From the NCBI GenBank assembly GCA_037143795.1, contig JBAWXZ010000003.1, forward strand, positions 1-64,000: 64,000 nucleotides of DNA, in the 5' to 3' direction. Each line of letters opens with the position of its first letter. The first letter of the stretch is position 1. Made by a program: the position numbers and the translations under genes. Shown in pieces: positions 52,918-61,760 of the stretch. The notes under the pieces were generated by a model. The model was not told the DNA's origin. It ran no database searches and saw only the letters and a program-made list of their open reading frames with translations. This DNA comes from Firm-13 sp037143795 (GTDB lineage Bacteria; Bacillota; Clostridia; Saccharofermentanales; Saccharofermentanaceae).

Positions 52918-53644
52918 TATTTTTTGGGGAATTATCCTTTTGGGAGGCGGTGTGCTGCTGCTGCTGAATGCTCTTGGTATCGGCACGCAGTTTGAGTTGG
53001 TTCCGATGCTCGGAAGTCTTCTGCTTCTGGCCATCAGTGTTGTCAGCCTTGTCCGGTTGAATTTTGTAATGGGTCTTCTGCCGTTATCTGTAATTGCCTA
53101 TCTCTGGCGTGACCGTATTGGTCTGCCTGATAAGAATATCTGGCTGGTTTTTGTCGCGGCCCTGCTTCTGGGCATCGGCCTTTCAAGTATTTTCTGGAAA
53201 GCCAAAAGAGCAAGGTTTGCCGAGCGCCATCAGCACGGCAACAGATGGGGGAGCGGCGACAAATGCGGGCACGGCGACTGGTCGTCAACCGGCACGGTTA
53301 CTTCTTCGGAAGACGGGGAGTTCGTGGATGTTGACTCCAATTTTGGAGAACATGTCAAATATGTCCGTTCCACTAATTTGAAAAAAGTAAAAATTGACGG
53401 CAATTTTGCCTCGATCAAGGTCTACTTTGATCAATGCCAGATCAGTCCGGAAGGCTTGTCAATATATGTAGACTGCAATTTTGCAGGAGTGGTCCTATAC
53501 GTACCAAGAACATGGGTCATTGATAACCAGATGCATGTGTTTGCAGGCAACGTAGATGGAATAACCATAACATCCGGAGATAATACCCCCGTCAGCCTGA
53601 TCGGTGAAGTGCACTTTGGTGAAGTGAAGATCGTATATTTGTAA
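52904..53644 (+). CDS. LiaF-like membrane protein (cell-wall-stress type)
   Basis: A 246-residue protein with four N-terminal membrane helices in about 95 residues (FWGIILLGGGVLLLLNALGI first) and a cytoplasmic or surface beta-helix-like C-terminal domain. In that domain VDVDSNFGEHVKYV, KKVKIDGNFASIKVYF and IYVDCNFAGVVLYVP are regularly spaced, as in the LiaF/DUF2154 group. Homologues modulate envelope-stress signalling. The 14-base overlap with the LytTR gene suggests an inhibitor-and-regulator pair. A strong terminator follows. Confidence 0.82.
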   Translation: MRRHSIFWGIILLGGGVLLLLNALGIGTQFELVPMLGSLLLLAISVVSLVRLNFVMGLLPLSVIAYLWRDRIGLPDKNIWLVFVAALLLGIGLSSIFWKAKRARFAERHQHGNRWGSGDKCGHGDWSSTGTVTSSEDGEFVDVDSNFGEHVKYVRSTNLKKVKIDGNFASIKVYFDQCQISPEGLSIYVDCNFAGVVLYVPRTWVIDNQMHVFAGNVDGITITSGDNTPVSLIGEVHFGEVKIVYL

Positions 53645-53699
53645 GAACCGAATGTATCCCGGCATGTTTTCAAAATAATGAATGGATCGGGATTGAATG

Positions 53700-53733
53700 A
53701 GCGGGTGGCAGCAAAATGCACACCCGCTTTTTT
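53700..53733 (+). terminator. Intrinsic terminator after the LiaF-like gene
   Basis: AGCGGGTG (53700-53707) pairs with CACCCGCT (53721-53728) and the stem runs into TTTTTT (53728-53733). Confidence 0.9.
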
Positions 53734-53829
53734 GCATCCGGAAATCAATTTTCGTTTACATTTAGGCGGGATGGGAGTAAATTGAAGTTGCTGATATAGG
53801 GCGGATAATTATAGACGGAGCATAGATAT

Positions 53830-54750
53830 ATGGATGTGATCGAAGTTGCGAACATGCGCAAAACCTATGGCCGGACGATTGCTGTTGAGGATATTTCACT
53901 TGTCGTTCATGAAGGTGAGATTTTTGGAATGGTCGGACCGAACGGTGCAGGAAAGACTACAACTATCGAGTGCATTGAAGGTCTGCGCAAGCCGGATGAC
54001 GGTACTGTCAGGGTCCTGGGATTAAACCCGCAGACGGATAGCCGGCAGCTGCGGACCATGACAGGAATACAGCTCCAGCAATCCAATCTTCCGGAGCATA
54101 TTAAAGTGTGGGAAGCGCTCGAGTTATTTGCCTCTTTTTATTCCGATCCGGCTGATTGGAAAGTACTGATCAGCCAGTTGGGGTTGGAAGAGAAACGCGA
54201 TGCACGTTTCTGCAGGCTTTCCGGAGGCCAGAAGCAGCGGCTTTTCATTGCGCTGGCTATCCTTCCGAACCCCAGAATCGTTTTTCTGGATGAACTGACT
54301 ACCGGCCTTGACCCGCAGGCGCGGCATGCCATATGGGATCTGGTGCGGGAAGTACGGTCGCAGGGCAAGACAATCCTGTTGACCACCCACTTTATGGAAG
54401 AAGCGGAAAAGCTGTGTGACCGCGTGGCAATACTTGATCAGGGACACATCGCAGCTATGGATACTCCGGGTGCATTGATACAAAGCCTGGCGGGGGAAGA
54501 AAGCGTATCATTCACGCTTGACGGCAGTATGCCTCCTGCACTGGAGGAGGCCCTGGGCCACTTCGGACATGTAGAGTTGGAGGGAAGCCGCGTTATCATT
54601 CGCGGCAGTTCGACGGAAAACACACAGCTGGTTGCCGATGTCGTCAAACTGTTATCCGGCGCTGATGTTCACTTTCATTCTTTACAGACAGTGCAGCCTA
54701 CATTGGAGGATGTTTTTCTCCAGTTGACCGGACGGCAAATCAGAGAGTGA
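53830..54750 (+). CDS. ABC transporter ATP-binding protein (ABC-2 exporter type)
   Basis: A 306-residue ATPase. Walker A GPNGAGKTT (about 38-46), signature LSGGQKQR, Walker B IVFLDELTTGLDP and H-loop LLTTHFMEEAEKL. The Walker-B loop has Leu where Pro is usual after DE (DEL for DEP). A C-terminal domain of about 85 residues is like that of CcmA/drug-export ATPases. It lies 96 bases after the LiaF-like terminator, then ten bases ahead of its permease. Substrate unknown; antimicrobial or lipid export is a family guess. Confidence 0.92.
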   Translation: MDVIEVANMRKTYGRTIAVEDISLVVHEGEIFGMVGPNGAGKTTTIECIEGLRKPDDGTVRVLGLNPQTDSRQLRTMTGIQLQQSNLPEHIKVWEALELFASFYSDPADWKVLISQLGLEEKRDARFCRLSGGQKQRLFIALAILPNPRIVFLDELTTGLDPQARHAIWDLVREVRSQGKTILLTTHFMEEAEKLCDRVAILDQGHIAAMDTPGALIQSLAGEESVSFTLDGSMPPALEEALGHFGHVELEGSRVIIRGSSTENTQLVADVVKLLSGADVHFHSLQTVQPTLEDVFLQLTGRQIRE

Positions 54751-54760
54751 GGGGGCGCAA

Positions 54761-55504
54761 ATGAGAAGTCTGTACAAAATGACCTGGATGGAATGCAAAT
54801 TATTCCTGCGGGAACCGCTCGGGGCTTTTTTCACCCTGATCTTTCCGCTTATGATGCTGTTTCTTTTCGGAAGTATTTACGGCAACGAACCCTCTGAATA
54901 TTTTAACGGGCGCGGTACGGTGGATATATCGATACCCGCTTACACGGCTATGATCATTGGAACCAGCGGTTTGATGTCCATTACGATAACCATCGCAGCC
55001 TACCGTGAAAAAGGTGTTTTGAGACGCCTTCGCACCACCCCCGTCAGTTCGTTTACCATTCTTTCCGCACAGGTAATCGTGGTATTTCTTATGACCTTTT
55101 TGGGTATGATTCTTCTGGTTACTGCAGGGAAATTCGTCTATCATGTGAATTTTGAGGGTAATATTTTCAGCGTGTTCGCAGGATTCGTGTTATCCAGTTT
55201 GAGCTTCTTCAGCCTGGGTTTCATACTGGCCGGACTCATGCCGACGGCCCGGACTGCACAGATTGTCGGTATGGTTATTCTTTACCCGATGCTGTTCCTG
55301 TCGGGAGCCGGCTTTCCGCGGGAACTTCTGCCTGAAGCGATCCGGAAGGTATCGGCTTTTCTGCCGCTCACATATGTTGTCAACCTGCTTCGCGGCTTAT
55401 GGGTCGGTGAAGCATGGAGCGCACATCTGCAGGACGCGGGCATATTGATCGGACTTCTGCTTCTGGGAGTGATTGTATCAGTGAAAACATTCCGCTGGGA
55501 ATAA
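54761..55504 (+). CDS. ABC-2 type permease
   Basis: A 247-residue permease with six membrane helices and a short extracellular loop. The cytoplasmic loop AYREKGVLRRLRTTPVSSFT and the C-terminal LFLSGAGFPRELLPEAIRKV with FLPLTYVVNLLRGLW are the ABC-2 signature. It starts ten bases after its ATPase gene with a GAGGGGG site. The small 78-residue membrane gene lies 68 bases downstream. Confidence 0.92.
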   Translation: MRSLYKMTWMECKLFLREPLGAFFTLIFPLMMLFLFGSIYGNEPSEYFNGRGTVDISIPAYTAMIIGTSGLMSITITIAAYREKGVLRRLRTTPVSSFTILSAQVIVVFLMTFLGMILLVTAGKFVYHVNFEGNIFSVFAGFVLSSLSFFSLGFILAGLMPTARTAQIVGMVILYPMLFLSGAGFPRELLPEAIRKVSAFLPLTYVVNLLRGLWVGEAWSAHLQDAGILIGLLLLGVIVSVKTFRWE

Positions 55505-55572
55505 TTGACCGGGTGCTGCAGGCGGGCCTTAAAAGCGGCTTGCCTGCCGAAATTGTACAAAGGAGGTTTTAT

Positions 55573-55809
55573 ATGAAACTGCTGCAATTTCCGTTCATTC
55601 TCATAGGGGGACTGATACTCGCGGCTATCCTTGTTATTTTCTTTTTGAACAGGAAAAATATAAAACGGCTGACCCCCCTTGCTGCAAGTGGTTTTGCCTG
55701 TATAATTGCCGGAATTATTTTTGGAGACAATATTATTGTCGGATATAGCCTGATAGGTGCAGGGGTAGTGCTTGCTGTTACCGATATTTTTGTTAAACCA
55801 AAAAAATAA
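55573..55809 (+). CDS. Small membrane protein
   Basis: A 78-residue protein with two clear membrane helices (PFILIGGLILAAILVIFFL, about 6-24, and IIVGYSLIGAGVVLAVTDIF, about 53-72) and a probable third between them. The loop after the first helix is basic (NRKNIKRL). No family is recognised. It has a very strong AAAGGAGG site, so it is probably a real product. It may belong to the preceding ABC operon. Confidence 0.7.
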   Translation: MKLLQFPFILIGGLILAAILVIFFLNRKNIKRLTPLAASGFACIIAGIIFGDNIIVGYSLIGAGVVLAVTDIFVKPKK

Positions 55810-55902
55810 GGAATATAATACATATATGATATAGAATCCGCACGACGGATTAATATCCGGATGCTTTTTTCTGCTGCGCCGGTATATGACAGGGGGATAA
55901 AA

Positions 55903-56595
55903 ATGAAAAAATCGCTGCTTCTGTTGTCTTCAATAATCGGCCTTTCTTTTTTGATCGGGTGCACTGCGACGCCTGCAGGCGAAGAAACCACGACCGGGAC
56001 CTCTGCGGATGCCGTATCGAGTGCCACACTCAGCCGTTTCCGGCAAGGTGAAATCAGAGAGTACGAGGGTGCCAACCTTGATCCGGCTATCGGGCCAAGG
56101 GATAATTCCATCAAGGGTGTCCAGCATGTTGATATCAGTAAGTACACGCTGAAAATCGACGGGCTCGTCAATACTCCGGTCGATTTGACATATGATGATG
56201 TCTTAAAGCTCGATGCGTATGAAAGGAAAATTACTCTGTACTGCGTCGAGGGATGGAATGCCACAATTTTGTGGAAAGGTGTTCTGCTTCAGGATGTTAT
56301 GGCGAAGGCAGGCATTCAGTCGGGAGCGAACACGGTCATTTTTCATTCCGTTGACGGCTATACGACGTCGCTGCCCCTTGAGACGATTGTTTCCGGTCAG
56401 CTGATCCTCGCTTACGGCGCAAACGGACTTACCCTCCCGGATGAGATGGGGTATCCGTTCATTTTTGTAGCGGAGGACAAACAGGGTTACAAATGGGCAA
56501 GGTGGGTATCGGAGATTGAACTTTCGGACGATCCTTCCTATCAGGGGTATTGGGAAGAGCGCGGCTACCCTAACAGCGGGGATTTTGTACAATAG
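55903..56595 (+). CDS. Sulfite-oxidase-fold (molybdopterin-type) lipoprotein
   Basis: A 230-residue lipoprotein: MKKSLLLLSS, a hydrophobic core and lipobox LIGC (Cys20). The mature part is a sulfite-oxidase/YedY-type domain (about 65-225). The segment LYCVEGWNATILWKGVLL places Cys114 where such proteins bind molybdenum. YTTSLPLETI and PFIFVAEDKQGYKWARWVSEI also fit. The signal lacks the twin arginine normally used to export folded molybdenum proteins, so cofactor loading is an open question. It has AGGGGG before the ATG and its 3' end overlaps the convergent TetR gene by 26 bases. Confidence 0.82.
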   Translation: MKKSLLLLSSIIGLSFLIGCTATPAGEETTTGTSADAVSSATLSRFRQGEIREYEGANLDPAIGPRDNSIKGVQHVDISKYTLKIDGLVNTPVDLTYDDVLKLDAYERKITLYCVEGWNATILWKGVLLQDVMAKAGIQSGANTVIFHSVDGYTTSLPLETIVSGQLILAYGANGLTLPDEMGYPFIFVAEDKQGYKWARWVSEIELSDDPSYQGYWEERGYPNSGDFVQ

Positions 56596-57175
56596 CGTCA
56601 TGTATCAGCAGAGTACTCAGCATACCGCCCTGCATTATTTTGTACATCAGTGCGAGGAATTCCTCGACCGGGGGTTTTTTCTCAAGCCTGAACCAATAAG
56701 CGAGCATTCCTATCATTGATATATTTATATTTTCAAGCACTGCATCAAGCTCGAATCCATCAATTGCACCGCTCGCAAGCATCACTTCTTTCTGTTTCGG
56801 CAGCATGGCCATTTTTATTTTCCCCATAAAAGCACTGTCGCCGTTATCCCCGAGCAGAACCGTGTAATACTCGTTATAAGTTTCATACAGCTTCATGAAT
56901 GCATCGACCGGGAATGGCATGCCGGATGCCCCGGCTATTGCGGGTAGTTTCATTGGCGGCATGTCCGGCATCTGCGGCATAATAGATTTCTCCAGCTGCT
57001 CAAGCACATCATAGACATCGAGAAAATACTCGTAGAAAGTGCCGCGGTTGTATCCTGCCAGCTGTGTAATTTCCCTCACCGTGATTTTTTCTATGCGCTT
57101 TTGCTTATACAGCGACCAGAAGGCGCCGGTTAGATTTTGTCTGGTCTGTGCTGTCACATCAGGCTGCTTTTTCAC
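56570..57175 (-). CDS. TetR/AcrR-family transcriptional regulator
   Basis: A 201-residue regulator with the TetR-type N-terminal helix-turn-helix (about 10-55; KITVREITQLAGYNRGTFYEYF) and a helical ligand-binding domain. The GTG at 57175 is chosen because AAGGAAG lies seven bases upstream; the earlier in-frame ATG would place its start on the divergent promoter and has no ribosome site. It faces the ABC operon at 57303 and probably represses it and itself through the palindrome between them. The inducer is unknown. Confidence 0.88.
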   Translation of the reverse strand: MKKQPDVTAQTRQNLTGAFWSLYKQKRIEKITVREITQLAGYNRGTFYEYFLDVYDVLEQLEKSIMPQMPDMPPMKLPAIAGASGMPFPVDAFMKLYETYNEYYTVLLGDNGDSAFMGKIKMAMLPKQKEVMLASGAIDGFELDAVLENINISMIGMLAYWFRLEKKPPVEEFLALMYKIMQGGMLSTLLIHDAIVQNPRC

Positions 57176-57221
57176 TTCGAATCTTCCTTTCCATATCCGA
57201 CAGCCGCGTATACTTTGTCGG

Positions 57222-57272
57222 TTGCTGAATCCGTTTTCCATTTGATATAATAAATCATACAACACGTTGTTG
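57222..57272 (+). promoter_or_regulatory. Promoter and candidate TetR operator for the ABC operon
   Basis: TTGCTG (57222-57227), 18 bases, then TATAAT (57246-57251) form a good sigma-A promoter directed at the ABC genes. CAACA-CGT-TGTTG (57260-57272), an inverted repeat, overlaps the expected start of transcription. This is the normal place for a TetR-type repressor. Confidence 0.65.
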
Positions 57273-57302
57273 GATGAATCAAGTGAGAAAGGAAATAACT
57301 AT

Positions 57303-58208
57303 ATGGCTGTGATAACAGTGAATAATCTGACAAAGGATTACGGGCATAACAAGGGTGTCTTTGATGTATCCTTTGCGGTGGAAAAAGGCGAGGTGTTCGG
57401 CTTTCTCGGTCCCAACGGTGCTGGAAAGACAACGACAATCCGTCACCTGCTCGGTTTTTCAAGACCGCAGGAGGGCAGCACGGGTATTCTTGGTATGGAT
57501 TCATGGAAGGATGCAAAGCAGATACAACGGCATCTGGGTTACCTGCCCGGAGAAATTGCGTTCCCGAATGATATGAAAGGATTGCAGTTTATCAAGTATA
57601 TCGCCGAAATGCGCGGCATGAAGGATATCAAAAAGGCGACCGAACTGATTGATATGTTTCAGTTTGATCCGACAGGTGAGCTGAAGCGGATGAGCAAGGG
57701 TATGAAGCAGAAAATCGGGATTGTATGCGCTTTTATGAGCGACCCTGAAATTCTGATTCTCGATGAACCCACAAGCGGACTCGACCCTCTAATGCAGTCC
57801 ACCTTTGTGCAGCTTATTGCAAGTGAAAAAGCTGCGGGGAAAAGTATTCTGATGTCCTCGCATATGTTTGAGGAAGTGGAAGAAACCTCCGACAGAATAG
57901 GTATGATTAAGAGCGGCCGGCTGGTTGCAGTAATAAAACCGAAGGACATCCGCCACGCCGAGAATAAAACCTTCAAAATCGAGTTTTTGAATGATTCGGA
58001 TTTTGCGTCAATGCGTTCTCTGGGCTTTAATATTACCGGAATAAAACCCGGGCAGAAGCAGATCATTGTTGATATTGAAGATGCAGACATAAACGCGCTT
58101 CTGGCTGCCCTTGCAACCCGAAAGGTGAAGTTTATCAGCGAAACCAAGCACACGCTGGAGGAATTTTTTATGCAGTATTACGAGGGGGACAGCAGCAATG
58201 TTCAGTAA
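57303..58208 (+). CDS. ABC transporter ATP-binding protein, TetR-linked
   Basis: A 301-residue ATPase: Walker A GPNGAGKTT (about 39-47), signature MSKGMKQK, Walker B LILDEPTSGLDP, H-loop MSSHMFEEVEE. The C-terminal extension (about 220-300) is typical of antibiotic-export ATPases. ATG at 57303 follows AAAGGA. Its stop overlaps the permease start by 11 bases. The regulator next door suggests induction by a toxic compound. Confidence 0.93.
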   Translation: MAVITVNNLTKDYGHNKGVFDVSFAVEKGEVFGFLGPNGAGKTTTIRHLLGFSRPQEGSTGILGMDSWKDAKQIQRHLGYLPGEIAFPNDMKGLQFIKYIAEMRGMKDIKKATELIDMFQFDPTGELKRMSKGMKQKIGIVCAFMSDPEILILDEPTSGLDPLMQSTFVQLIASEKAAGKSILMSSHMFEEVEETSDRIGMIKSGRLVAVIKPKDIRHAENKTFKIEFLNDSDFASMRSLGFNITGIKPGQKQIIVDIEDADINALLAALATRKVKFISETKHTLEEFFMQYYEGDSSNVQ

Positions 58209-58980
58209 AACTTATTTCAAACAGACGGTAAAATCAAATTTCAAATTGTGGCTTATCTTCACAGGCGTGCTCTGTGCACTTATCTGCGTAGTACTGTCGG
58301 TATTTGATGCCGATACATTAGCGCAGCTCGGCAGCAACTCGGCGAACATGCCAATCAATCCGCTGGGGGACATCTCAACACTGATTAACCTTTTGGCTAA
58401 TCAGTATTTCGGTATGTTCTGTCTGATTTTTCCGATGATTTACATTATTATTACCGGGAATAAGCTGATATCCGGACAAGTTGACAATGGCAATATGGCG
58501 TATAATCTTTCAGCGCCGATTTCGAGAATTCAGATAGCCGGAACAAGTATGCTCTATCTGGCCGGCTCGCTGACGCTGATGTACGGACTGATTGTCGGAA
58601 TCGGCTGCGGCGCCGCGGAAATACTGCAGCCGGGAGAGCTTGACCTTGAGGCTTTCTGCCGCCTGGCACTCGGATCGTACCTGCTGCAGCTTGCGATAAG
58701 CGCGATTTCCTTTTGTGCCTCCTGTATTTTCAATCGTTCAAGCCGTTCGTTACTATTCGGAGCAGGTTTGCCGCTCGTATTCTACGGTGCGAATTTACTT
58801 GCGGGACTAAGTAAGGATTTGAAATTTTTCAAATATTTTTCACTCATAACATTATTTGATAAGGCTGCCCTGATTGCAGGGGAGGGATATTCCGCCGGAT
58901 TGGCTGTCCTTGCGGTTATATCTGTTGTGATTTATACCGCCGGAATCACAGTGTTTAAGAAAAAGGATCTGCCTCTCTAA
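58198..58980 (+). CDS. ABC-2 type permease, TetR-linked
   Basis: A 260-residue membrane protein with six helices. ITGNKLISGQVDNGNMAYNL followed by SAPISRIQIAGTSMLYLAGS is the ABC-2 exporter loop. It begins inside the 3' end of the ATPase gene and ends the operon. A nitroreductase gene converges on it 17 bases later, without a hairpin. Substrate unknown. Confidence 0.9.
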   Translation: MFSKTYFKQTVKSNFKLWLIFTGVLCALICVVLSVFDADTLAQLGSNSANMPINPLGDISTLINLLANQYFGMFCLIFPMIYIIITGNKLISGQVDNGNMAYNLSAPISRIQIAGTSMLYLAGSLTLMYGLIVGIGCGAAEILQPGELDLEAFCRLALGSYLLQLAISAISFCASCIFNRSSRSLLFGAGLPLVFYGANLLAGLSKDLKFFKYFSLITLFDKAALIAGEGYSAGLAVLAVISVVIYTAGITVFKKKDLPL

Positions 58981-58997
58981 GCCAATGGAATTTTAAC

Positions 58998-59624
58998 CTA
59001 CCACTGATTCATGTGGATTTTTGAATCTATATTGTATTCCTTCTGCTCACTTATGAAGGCTTCGTCTTCCGGATAACCCAGGGCCAGATAGCAGGGCATC
59101 ACATATTCACTGGGGTGATTTAGCGTTTTCGCTATATATTCAGGCTCGCTGCCCAGCGGTATACGGAGGGAACATGCCAGTCCCTCGGCCGTTGCAGCCA
59201 GAAAAATATTTTCGATGCAGCACCAGATCGAAGCAAATCCGTTCAGGGAGCTGAGTGTCTTTGGTTCGAGCAGAGGCGTATCCTGCTTGAAAAAGGGCAG
59301 AATCAGGCAGCCTGACTGATACAGCATTTTATACTGTTTCGGGATTGCGTCGGAATACATTTTCTGCTGGCATGCATCATTCAATTTCCATGACTTGAAG
59401 ATAAACTGCACCCTTGCGTCGGATACCTTTTGGGGGATCTTTCTCAGAATTTTGGCAATGACTTCCTTGTCGGTGATTACGACAAATTCCCAGTTCCGCA
59501 TATGGTCATTACTCGGAGCCTTGAGTCCCGCGGCAAGAATGCGCCTTATAACCGCAGCTTCAATTGGGCAATCATCAAAATCCCGAATCGTCCTTCTTTT
59601 ACTGACGACATCATAAAAATCCAT
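58998..59624 (-). CDS. Nitroreductase-family flavoprotein (second)
   Basis: A 208-residue FMN oxidoreductase: VSKRRTIRDFDDCPIEAAVI at the N-terminus and LKAPSNDHMRNWEFVVITDK for flavin contact, then CIENIFLAATAEGLACSLRI. It differs clearly from the nitroreductase at 32.3 kb. Some members reduce nitro compounds, others act on unsaturated lactones or quinones. Its ATG is preceded by GGAGGTAAC. It is divergent from the GH13 gene over a 189-base region that also carries that gene's promoter. Confidence 0.9.
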   Translation of the reverse strand: MDFYDVVSKRRTIRDFDDCPIEAAVIRRILAAGLKAPSNDHMRNWEFVVITDKEVIAKILRKIPQKVSDARVQFIFKSWKLNDACQQKMYSDAIPKQYKMLYQSGCLILPFFKQDTPLLEPKTLSSLNGFASIWCCIENIFLAATAEGLACSLRIPLGSEPEYIAKTLNHPSEYVMPCYLALGYPEDEAFISEQKEYNIDSKIHMNQW

Positions 59625-59710
59625 ACAGGTTACCTCCGATTGAATATCAAATATATAGAAGTTATATCATACAGTGTGAATGCATGCAATCAGATGCGCC
59701 GGATCTTATT

Positions 59711-59785
59711 TTTGATCAAATTATTTTATGTCAACCGTTTACATATTGGCTTATTTTAGTTACACTGATAGCGATAAGTAATCGC
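59711..59785 (+). promoter_or_regulatory. Promoter and palindromes before the amylosucrase-like gene
   Basis: TTTACA (59738-59743), 17 bases, then TACACT (59761-59766) is a reasonable sigma-A promoter. GCGAT-AAGTA-ATCGC (59771-59785) is a perfect inverted repeat at the expected start site, and TTTGATCAAA (59711-59720) is a second palindrome upstream. Sugar-responsive repression (LacI or similar) is possible; no regulator gene is adjacent. Confidence 0.45.
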
Positions 59786-59813
59786 TTGAATTTTAGACCA
59801 AAGAGGTGTGATT

Positions 59814-61664
59814 ATGACGAAAACAGGGTTTGAAGCTCGTCTTAAGGGCCGTTTGGAGAAGCTCAAGACGATTTATATGAAATTTTATAAAAAAAATGAC
59901 GGTGCAGATGCATATTTCGAACAATTAATACATGTCATGCGCACTGCATATAATGAGCGATCCGCTGTCTTAATCGCCGAGGACGAATCGGATCCGCGAT
60001 GGTATATGTCCAACAAGCTGGTTGGTATGATGCTGTATACGGATCTTTTCGCCGGAGATTTGGACGGGGTCGCCGGCAAAATACCCTACCTGAAGGACCT
60101 GGGCATTACATACCTGCATTTCATGCCTCTTCTTAAAGCGCGTGAAGGACAAAATGACGGCGGGTATGCCGTCGCCGACTACCGGTCCATCGACCCGCGT
60201 TTCGGTACCATGGACCAGTTCAGGGAACTGGTCGGGACCCTGCGCAGTGAGGGTATCAGCGTCTGCCTCGACTATGTGGTCAATCACACGGCTAAGGATC
60301 ACATGTGGGCGCAAAAGGCACTGGCCGGTGATCCGGAATATCAGGCCATGTATTTTATGTATGACAGTGAGGATATTCCGCGTGCTTTTGAAGAGACGGT
60401 GGAGGAAGTTTTTCCCAAGGTCGCACCCGGGAACTTCACTTACTATCCGCAGATAAAAAAATGGGTGTTCACCTCGTTTTACGAATTTCAATGGGATCTC
60501 AACTATCACAATCCCCGTGTTTTTCAGGAAATGACGGATATACTTCTCTTCCTGGCCAATACCGGGGTGAAAGCCATACGCCTCGACGCGATTCCTTTCA
60601 TGTGGAAAAAGCTCGGCACCAACTGCCGCAACCTGCCTGAAGTGCATGCCCTCCTGCGGATGTTCCGGCTGATTACCGACATCGTCTGTCCGAGCGTGGT
60701 CCTGAAGGGAGAGGCGATTGTGGAACCGTTCCAGATCGTCAAGTACTTCGGCAGGGATAATGAGGAGGAATGCCAGATCCTCTATAATGCCGCACGTATG
60801 GTCAATATCTGGAATTCCCTTGCCACGCGAGACGCCCGCCTGATGACCCGGAGCGACAAGTACGCCTTTGCGGTGCCGCAGTCGGCCTGCTGGGTGAACT
60901 ATGCACGCTGCCATGATGATATCGGATGGGGTATGAACGAGATTGAACTGCGCGGACTGGGCCTGGATCCGGCCAAGCACAAGCAGTTCCTGATTGATTT
61001 CTACAAAGGGGACAATGAATACAGCCACTCCAGGGGAGAGCTGTATGAGTTTAACCCGGAGACGATGGATGCCAGAAACAGCGGAACCCTCGCGAGCATG
61101 TGCGGTCTGGAGACAGCCGTACTCGCCCGTGATGAATACCAGCGCGAGCTGGCCATCAAGCGTATCCTGCTTATTCACGCGCTCCTTCTGGCATCGTCCG
61201 GTATTCCCCTTCTTTACAGCGGGGATGAGCTGGCGGCCCTCAACGATTACAGGTACAAGGAGGATCCCGGCAAGGCCGCCGACAGCCGCTGGCTGCATCG
61301 CGGTTTTTTTGACTGGGAAAGAGCGGCCAGCCGTCATGACACGGGTACCGATGAAGGCCGTGTTTTCACCGAATTGAAGAAGCTGATTGCGATTCGTTCC
61401 GGCAGCGATATTTTCCGGACCGGCATACACACCGGGATTGTCGAATGCTATGAACCGGCCGTATATAGTTTTGCAAAATACAATGACGGACAGACCTTCG
61501 TTTTTATCGGCAATTTCAGTGAAGACCGTCAGTTCATTGACACAAATCCTTTCCGTGAAGCGGGGATCTGCGGTAATAAGACGGACCTGCCCCAGGGTAA
61601 GACCGTTAATTTTGATCAGGACCGGATCCTTATCGGGCCATTCGAATACCTGTGGCTTGTGTAA
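59814..61664 (+). CDS. Amylosucrase-like GH13 alpha-glucan enzyme
   Basis: A 616-residue cytoplasmic alpha-amylase-superfamily enzyme. An N-terminal helical region (about 1-65) like that of amylosucrase precedes a (beta/alpha)8 barrel. The catalytic triad can be placed at Asp258 (AIRLDAIPF), Glu300 (LKGEAIV) and Asp368 (RCHDDIGWG). Family members build alpha-glucan from sucrose or rearrange it. Here the N-terminus is shorter than typical amylosucrase, and sucrose phosphorylase-like or glucosidase activity cannot be ruled out. Start is ATG at 59814 after AAGAGGTG. No other starch or sucrose gene is next to it. Confidence 0.85.
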   Translation: MTKTGFEARLKGRLEKLKTIYMKFYKKNDGADAYFEQLIHVMRTAYNERSAVLIAEDESDPRWYMSNKLVGMMLYTDLFAGDLDGVAGKIPYLKDLGITYLHFMPLLKAREGQNDGGYAVADYRSIDPRFGTMDQFRELVGTLRSEGISVCLDYVVNHTAKDHMWAQKALAGDPEYQAMYFMYDSEDIPRAFEETVEEVFPKVAPGNFTYYPQIKKWVFTSFYEFQWDLNYHNPRVFQEMTDILLFLANTGVKAIRLDAIPFMWKKLGTNCRNLPEVHALLRMFRLITDIVCPSVVLKGEAIVEPFQIVKYFGRDNEEECQILYNAARMVNIWNSLATRDARLMTRSDKYAFAVPQSACWVNYARCHDDIGWGMNEIELRGLGLDPAKHKQFLIDFYKGDNEYSHSRGELYEFNPETMDARNSGTLASMCGLETAVLARDEYQRELAIKRILLIHALLLASSGIPLLYSGDELAALNDYRYKEDPGKAADSRWLHRGFFDWERAASRHDTGTDEGRVFTELKKLIAIRSGSDIFRTGIHTGIVECYEPAVYSFAKYNDGQTFVFIGNFSEDRQFIDTNPFREAGICGNKTDLPQGKTVNFDQDRILIGPFEYLWLV

Positions 61665-61760
61665 AGCAAGTGCGATTTATATTTACGGCTGTTAGTAAAA
61701 CGATGTTATAATGGGAAAAGATGCTCGCAATAAGGGACATCGCGAAAGGATAACAAGCAC

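Noticed and set aside
59970..61430. Very long open frame antisense to the amylosucrase-like gene
   Set aside because: The sense strand encodes a complete GH13 enzyme with all catalytic residues. The antisense frame has no family resemblance and no ribosome site; it reflects codon bias.
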